Shown: positions 58,554-64,000 of the stretch, piece after piece | Position numbering within the stretch: the stretch's first letter is position 1 | How the letters are laid out: every line of letters begins with the position of its first letter | Origin: Rhododendron vialii | Taxonomy: Eukaryota; Streptophyta; Magnoliopsida; Ericales; Ericaceae | Assembly: GCF_030253575.1 (NCBI RefSeq) | Contig: NC_080561.1 | Coordinates: 37,433,564 to 37,497,563 of the forward strand | Reading direction: 5' to 3' | DNA: 64,000 nucleotides | Notes under the pieces: generated by a model | What the model saw: only the letters and a program-made list of their open reading frames with translations | The model's database searches: none | What the model was told of the DNA's origin: nothing | Program-made: the position numbers and the translations under genes

Positions 58554-58794
58554 GGAAATCGCTGAGGCCGGCCCCAGTGTTCACGCGTAAAAATCCATGG
58601 TGAGAGACAACACAAACGGTTGGACTGGCCGCAATATTATAGTACGCGGCCGCAATATTTTGGTGTTTGGCCGCATACTTGGCTGCAATTCCATTTTCGT
58701 CAATTTATTACTAGGTTATAGTGTTATACTTTTCGGCAAAAGGAATAACGCAAAATCAGAAAACTTAACGCGAATCTAGAGAACCACGAGAAAA

Positions 58795-59035
58795 CTATAT
58801 TTCACGGAGCTTTCCGTGAATAGTAGTTTACGGAGGTAAATTGCGCCCGTTCAAAGTATATTGGACGGTCCGGATTCTAAAAAAACTCTTCACGCGAAGA
58901 GTTAATTAAACTCTTCCAGCGAATAATTTTTTTAAAATCCAAACTGTCCAATGCCGAAACAGACAGCTGAAATCGTGTAACTCCGTAAATTGCTTATTCA
59001 CAACTCCTCCATGAATAAGTCAATCTCATATATTA
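58795..59035. mobile_element. Foldback, 'ttccgtgaatag' family (second copy)
   Basis: 'agctttccgtgaatagtagt' at left and 'ctcctccatgaataagtcaa' at right, with an internal small palindrome 'ctcttcacgcgaagag'. Shares phrases with 32985-33165. Lies about 370 bp upstream of the PUB13-like start. Confidence 0.62.
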
Positions 59036-59351
59036 CAAAAGTTTCCTAATCTTGAATATATGTATATAAACTTTTAAAAGAATACTTATATTTATCTACA
59101 TTTTTATAATATGTATGAAATTATCTATGTACAAAATACATATTTTATTTGTTGTTCTAGACCTAAATGATAGCAGAAATGTCTGATATTTTTGACTCGT
59201 TAAAATTTGTGAACAAGCTCGAGTTTGACTCAAATCTAGATGAACTTAGCTTGTCTAATTTTCGTTAAGCTCAAGCTTGAGTTCACTAAAGACTAACAAA
59301 TGAATGTTAACATTTAAAAGTCCAACTCGATTTGGCTCGTTTTCACAACGA

Positions 59352-59660
59352 ATGAAAGCAATCGATCAAGTAACGCATTAAAAAAAACAGAGTAGTTTTT
59401 TTATCTCACTTTCCAATTGCTTTAATTTTTTTTGGGTAACTAATTGCTTTAGTTGTAAATAACAAAAAGTCTACGAACATGAGTTTTTTTGGGGTAAGTA
59501 CAAACATGACTATAAACATGACTGTTTAATGTCTACAAACATGATTTTAAAACACAACCCCGGACACATCACATCCGGAGTCTTTCCAGAGCATTTCGAT
59601 GCATGTGTGTCGAACAGTTTTGAACGTAATTATGTGTTTAAAGTTATGTTGATAACATTG
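59352..59660. repeat. Left member of a direct repeat pair flanking the PUB copy
   Basis: 'gaaagcaatcgatcaagtaa' then 'cgcattaaaaaaa' here recurs at 61330-61362. In both places it is followed by an 'aaaacacaa...catccggag.cttt' MITE piece ('tttcgatgcatgtgt.tcgaacagtt'). Confidence 0.8.
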
Positions 59661-59705
59661 CTATGTAAATAATTGACCAATAAGAAAACAGTCCTGCTAC
59701 ATACA

Positions 59706-59764
59706 GAGCAAACTTTGTACAGATTGTGCACAGATTTTGTTGTGGGGCCCACCACGGGTTGAAA
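59706..59764. mobile_element. Truncated arm of the 9030-type foldback
   Basis: 'gattgtgcacagattttgtt' and 'gtggggcccaccacgg' match the left arm at 9047; the sequence breaks off where the PUB copy begins. Confidence 0.7.
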
Positions 59765-59765
59765 C

Positions 59766-60726
59766 CTTTTTTCCCCTTTGACTACCTTCCCAAAGTAGGA
59801 TTACTAACAGTGGGATTGCCCTGAAAACACCGATTGTCACCTTGTATTCATCCACTATGGTAAGGCTGAATATGGTCGCGGCTGCATTTTCCCTTTGCTT
59901 GCATGCTTTCGTTTTTTAGGACGTTTAGGATTCTTGGAACAGAGGAGGATGACATAATGGTCCTTTTATTATCCTCACAAATTGAAAGGTTTAGAAGGGC
60001 AGTTATGGCATGTTCTTGGGTGATAGTGTACGTGTCAGGTATGGAGAGGAGGTCAACGAGGAGAGGAATTGCACCAGATGGACATTCGATTGTTGCCGTT
60101 GTTCTTGGCTAGAAGACTCAAATCGCCTGCGATTCATTCACGTGGTTCAATATTTAGGAAGTCCAACCGAGACCCTGTGTCTGTGTTTGGGAATATTCTA
60201 CGAATGGGTTACCAAGGTAACATGCAACAAAAAGATCTGGGAAGACAATCTTCAGGCCAGTTATACAAGTACTTGACCAAGGACCCAGTTAAGCATCTAA
60301 TGTGAAACAGAAAGAAAAAAAAAAAAAAATGAAGTCAAATTCAGATCGGGACACAAGACCTAATGTGGTTTGTAATGTATCAAAGTGCTATAATAAGGAA
60401 ATATTTGTACAATATTGGTACTTAAGTTGTGCAATCTGATAACCGACTAGAGTTGACTCCTTGCACACTTCCATGGGGTAATTCAGGGAGTCGGTCCTTG
60501 TCAAAAGGCAAAAATACTTCTTGTATTGTTTCTAATTCCAAGAATCCAAACCCAGAAAAAGGGAACTTTATCACAATGCAAACCTGCAGCAGCCTGCTGG
60601 TCTTCAATGTTGCCAGTTGTGAAGGCGGTGGGCCTGCCTGGCCAAGAATTGCCAAATCTTTTGGGTGGTTCCACACCATTTCCCTCACATCAGCGGGCTA
60701 TTATTATGCTAGATAAGGCATAGTTG
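59766..60726 (-). pseudogene. Broken partial copy of the PUB13-like gene (exon 4 part, intron 4, exon 5 part)
   Basis: Colinear with 53150-54245 of the functional gene and highly similar throughout, including intron 4, so it arose by DNA duplication and not by retrotransposition. It lacks the 5' exons, the U-box core and the 3' half of exon 5. Differences that break the frame include a 6-bp insertion next to 'gtgtcaggt' (near 60030), loss of about 8 bp near 60078 after 'gaattgcaccag', loss of two blocks in the intron (near 60370 and 60398), and loss of about 50 bp in the exon 4 part near 60620. It would not give a working ligase. Confidence 0.9.
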
Positions 60727-61075
60727 GATGTCATCAACATTCTAAAGTTCATGAACTCGATTCAGCTCGTTCACAACAAAAAAATGAGGGAAAGTCTTCA
60801 ATACACACCCCTTCAAGGTGTATACCATATGCACATATTGTGTGGCTCATATTGTGCCACCTCATAAAAAATTACTTGTAGGACCGGTCATTCATAACAT
60901 TTTATTTCGTATCGTAACTTTTATACTAAAAATTCGTAATTTTTCAACAATATGATTCGTAACTTTTTAATAATAGATTCGTAACATTCTGAGATTCATA
61001 ACATTTTGGTGTATTTTAATGAGGGTGCATATGATACACACCCAAATAAGGGGTGTGCCGGCGCTCACCGCCAAG

Positions 61076-61290
61076 GCGACGAGCTTACCTCTCAGCAAGG
61101 AGGCATCCCCCGAAAGGGACACCAATGCATCATGGAGGAAGATTACCGAAGGGACATTGCCGTAGCCAATTGAAGAGATCAATCGGCCGGCGCTCGCCAC
61201 CCATCTCATTGAAATAGACGACGAGCTTACCTCTCAACAAGAAGGCATCCCCCAAAGGGAACACCAATGCGTCATCGAGGAAGAATTTTC
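61076..61290. repeat. Imperfect tandem pair with matching reading frames
   Basis: 'cgacgagcttacctctca.c' through 'gaggcatccccc', 'gggacaccaatgc' and 'tcat.gaggaaga' occurs twice (about 61076-61145 and 61219-61288). On the minus strand each unit encodes a similar peptide with 'LLRGKLV' preceded by 'DALV'. A third partial unit follows at about 61295-61320. Source unknown. Confidence 0.75.
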
Positions 61291-61329
61291 GAGCAGCAAC
61301 GAGCTTACTTCTCCGCAAGGGTGGCAAAT

Positions 61330-61490
61330 GAAAGCAATCGATCAAGTAACGCATTAAAAAAACACGACTACAAATACGACTATTTTCAGGTCTAAAAACA
61401 CGACTTTAAAACACAATTCCGAACACAACTGCATCCGGAGCCTTTCGATGCATGTGTATCGAACAGTTCCGGACTCAATTATTTTTTAAA
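61330..61490. repeat. Right member of the direct repeat pair
   Basis: Matches 59352 onward (see that entry); the following MITE piece contains 'aactgcatccggagccttt' and 'gatgcatgtgtatcgaacag'. Confidence 0.8.
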
Positions 61491-63241
61491 GTTTTGTAGG
61501 TAACTACTGCTCCAGTAGGAAACTAGGTGTAAATAAAAGTGTAGGAGCGAAGCATGGGTCTAGGACGTGGGAAGAAAATCAAAAAGAGAAAGAAAAGGTG
61601 ATGATCAAAGGACTTCGAACGATATTCTTGAAATAAAAAGTGTTCCCTTTTTTTTTAAATCGGAAATTGTTTCCTTATTGAAAAAAATAATAATCGGAAA
61701 GTGTTACTTCGAATTTCTCTATTCATTATTTATTTGGTATTTTCCTTTTATTTTGTTGAGGACTTTTAAGGTTTTGGACGGTTTGGAATCTACGGTGTTA
61801 TTTTATTTACGCATTAATCTGAATCTGTGCCCCTTTAGGTGCTTGTTGCTTTATCGTTGACCGACTCTATCGACCAAACTCTGTGCGCCGATTCTGCTCT
61901 GAAATTTGTGGTCTTGTCTTGACGAAAGAAATTAGGTATCCTCTTTTGATGTAATTTGTCTATTTTGTTATTTGGGTTGCACATTGATTTCTTATATTTG
62001 TATCCTAGGTTGATTTCTTTATAAGTGCCGTTGGGTTTTATAAAATGATATGATTGTGATTGACTTATAAAAAATATATTTACACTAGTATGAGAAAAGA
62101 ACACTAAACCTAGTATATTTTCCAATATTTTAAACTAATATTCAATTTTTCAAAATCAACAATAGTTTTTGAATTTCTAAAAAGAATAAAAGTGAAAGGT
62201 AAATTAACATTTCTATGAAAAGTGGTTTAGGCTATAAAATGCAACACCGTTTTTCTGAAATATTCTTTCTCGTGGCAAAAAGAAGATTGATGGCTCGATC
62301 TCACTTAAAATTGGATAGAAAAAAGAGAAATAATAGTCTTTTGATAAATATACCGGCGCTGAAGAAGAATAGTGGTCACCATTTTTTTTTATATAGGAAA
62401 ATGATCCTTTCCGGTCTCCAAGCGAATGGAAAGTCTTGTTTATGAAAATCGTTCACTCCTTAGAGTTCGTCCATAATATGAAGTACGCAAAACTCATGTT
62501 GATCAAATATAATTGACATAATTCACTTACCAAAAAAATAATAGTTGACATAATTTCAAAACACAATTCCATTAAAAAAATACGGGAGTTACAACATTAG
62601 ATCGAAACTTATTTTCTTTAGTATAGATATATAACGAAAATATAGGACACTATACGACGATATATATAACAAAATATATGAAACAATTTACTAACTTTTT
62701 GAATGCAACAACAAAAAGGATCATTTCCAATCCTTATTTTAGACTGAACCGGATAATCTACATCATCATCGCTCATCTCGATAATTAATGAATTGAATTT
62801 ATAGACAATCACAATACCTTACTGGCAATCAATGATCATTATTCATCAATATACTAGTATCAAAAAATAATATAGGCCATTTATTGTCAAAATGAAGAAT
62901 TTGCATGTAGAGTGGTTCCGTCAAGCCCAAAATTAAGAACAGGAGAGAATCCTCTCCTTTTGTACTGATCTTTCCCGAAAATTATATCTACACCATCATT
63001 TTCCTTGCCCGAAATGTCCACCAACAGCGTACGGTAATTGCCCGAAATCACGGCGGGCAATGGTTCGAACTCCGAGGCCACTCCAATTACGCTAGTAGTC
63101 GTACTAGTAGAATTACCTTAAATTTACTTTCGGGGGCCTTCCCCTTCCCATCTTCAAACCCACAGCCACCGCGTAGGGTGGCGCGTGAGAACAACCTGGC
63201 CACCTCCCTCTGATGTAGTAGAAAACTGAGACTTGGGGGGG

Positions 63242-63626
63242 ATGGGTCAGGGACTGAGTTGTGCAGAATCTAATGAACACCCACTGTTCAGTGCTGCCCA
63301 GAATGGGGAGGTTGAGTCAGTGGAGGCTATGGTTGATGAAGAGCCAAGCGTGGTGGATCGGACCACTGCTCGTGGGAGGCTCTCCGCCCTCCACCTGGCT
63401 GCTGCAAATGGTCAGATCCAGGTGGGTTTTGTGTGTTTTTGGAGTATCGTTTATGTTTTCATGGTGAAAGTTTGGGTTTTTGTTGATGGGAAGTGTTTGA
63501 TTGGGGTTTTTGTTTGATGGGTTTTTGTGGGTTTTTATTTTGGTGCTTTGTTTCGATGATGGGTAGGTTCTATCAATGCTATTGGATCGGGGTGTTAATC
63601 CTGATGTCTTGAATCGCCATAAACAG
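63242..63626 (+). CDS. XBAT31: Ankyrin-repeat RING E3 ubiquitin ligase, XBAT31/XB3-like (partial, first two exons)
   Basis: Exon 1 63242-63421 (60 codons) and exon 2 63567-63626 (20 codons, phase 0 at both ends); the gene continues past the window. The N-terminus MGQGLSC has the glycine-2 and nearby cysteine expected for myristoylation and palmitoylation, as in rice XB3 and Arabidopsis XBAT31. The start of the ankyrin array follows: 'LFSAAQNGEVESVEAMV' is the first repeat, then 'LSALHLAAANGQIQVLSMLL' across the intron, ending at 'NPDVLNRHKQ' exactly where relatives continue with the next repeat. The RING finger of the family would lie downstream. Family knowledge: rice XB3 interacts with the XA21 receptor kinase. 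Seven G residues directly precede the ATG. Confidence 0.9.
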
Positions 63627-64000
63627 GTACACGTTTTCGTTCGGGGTTTATCATTTGGTGTTAAGTTAACGTCATTTTGCTGAATTTTGATTGAAAATGT
63701 TTGGGCTCTGTTTGGATTGATGTGGATTTCAAACGAAGGACTTCATCATTGTTCAATGAGAAAGAAAGTCTTTTACTTAATTTGGATTGCAAGTTAGATT
63801 TGATTGATTGTTTGCATATGGACTTGAGCATTGAATTTTGGAGCTTTTCAGTTTTACCATGGCTTCAAATCCTTCAGTAAGGTTGTAGCTAGATAAGGAT
63901 CCCAATGAGATAAATATCTGCTGCCTCTAAAGTCTAATCTAACTTCCACTCTAGTTTCACAAGCCACATATTGATCAACCTCTCTCTTTTTTCATTGAAA
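63627..64000 (+). other. Intron 2 of the XBAT31-like gene (incomplete)
   Basis: It begins with the donor gtacac. I see no acceptor followed by an ankyrin-like exon before the window ends. Confidence 0.6.

Larger units (their letters stand above)
60730..63241. other. Upstream region of XBAT31-like; repeats only
   Basis: Includes the tandem pair at 61076-61290, the right direct repeat at 61330-61490 and a one-arm foldback fragment at about 62448-62520 ('atcgttcactccttagagtt'). A 64-codon minus frame at 62887-63081 is not recognised. No clear TATA box. AT-rich from 61.5 to 62.8 kb. Confidence 0.4.

Noticed and set aside
59903..60305. Plus-strand frames over the PUB copy
   Set aside because: They are antisense to the PUB homology; the same frames exist opposite the functional gene at 53223-53661.
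62887..63081. 64-codon minus frame upstream of the XBAT31-like gene
   Set aside because: It has reasonable amino-acid composition but no recognised family, splice context or transcript signal; not supportable as a gene.

Overview
This window is nuclear DNA from a flowering plant, almost certainly a eudicot. The evidence is five genes with GT-AG introns and plant-specific families (ATL RING-H2, GT14 'Branch' glycosyltransferase, E2F partner DP, Dof, PUB U-box/ARM, XBAT31-type ankyrin E3), together with very AT-rich intergenic DNA, long (CT)n and (TA)n microsatellites, and a dense load of foldback/MITE elements, LINE remnants, SINEs and a solo LTR. The SINE and foldback families remind me of Ericales genomes (tea, Rhododendron), but that is a weak impression; I cannot name the species.

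Layout. 1-5.8 kb: intergenic, with an antisense LINE relic (1.7-2.8 kb), small foldbacks and a 2.0-kb element with ~120-bp terminal inverted repeats (3434-5451). 5782-6345 (+): intronless ATL-type RING-H2 E3 ligase. 6.3-11.4 kb: a run of foldback elements, one with a perfect 10-bp target duplication. 11474-16081 (+): four-exon GT14 glucuronosyltransferase, with a SINE, a foldback and a truncated LINE tail in intron 1. 17.6-25.2 kb (+): E2F dimerisation partner, DPA-like, nine coding exons and an antisense LINE in one intron; its TATA box lies ~50 bp from a 385-bp foldback. 25.2-34 kb: gene-free, containing a 3.3-kb solo LTR. 34063-35313 (+): two-exon Dof transcription factor. 35.3-52.6 kb: a 17-kb stretch with no convincing gene, holding microsatellites, Tourist-, Stowaway- and hAT-like elements, LINE tails and a piece of mitochondrial 18S rRNA. 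52637-58430 (-): five-exon PUB13/SPL11-type U-box-ARM E3 ligase. 59.8-60.7 kb (-): a broken partial copy of that gene that still includes intron sequence. 63242 to the window end (+): first two exons of an XBAT31/XB3-like ankyrin-RING E3 ligase.

How the genes relate. There is no operon-like organisation; each gene has its own promoter. Three of the six are ubiquitin-ligase genes of unrelated fold classes (RING-H2, U-box, ankyrin-RING), and two of these face each other head to head. Nothing in the sequence shows that they act together. I found no convincing new protein system. The less ordinary material is in the repeats: a family of foldbacks sharing one internal core across otherwise different elements, MITEs nested in TA microsatellites, and the intron-containing PUB copy bracketed by direct repeats.
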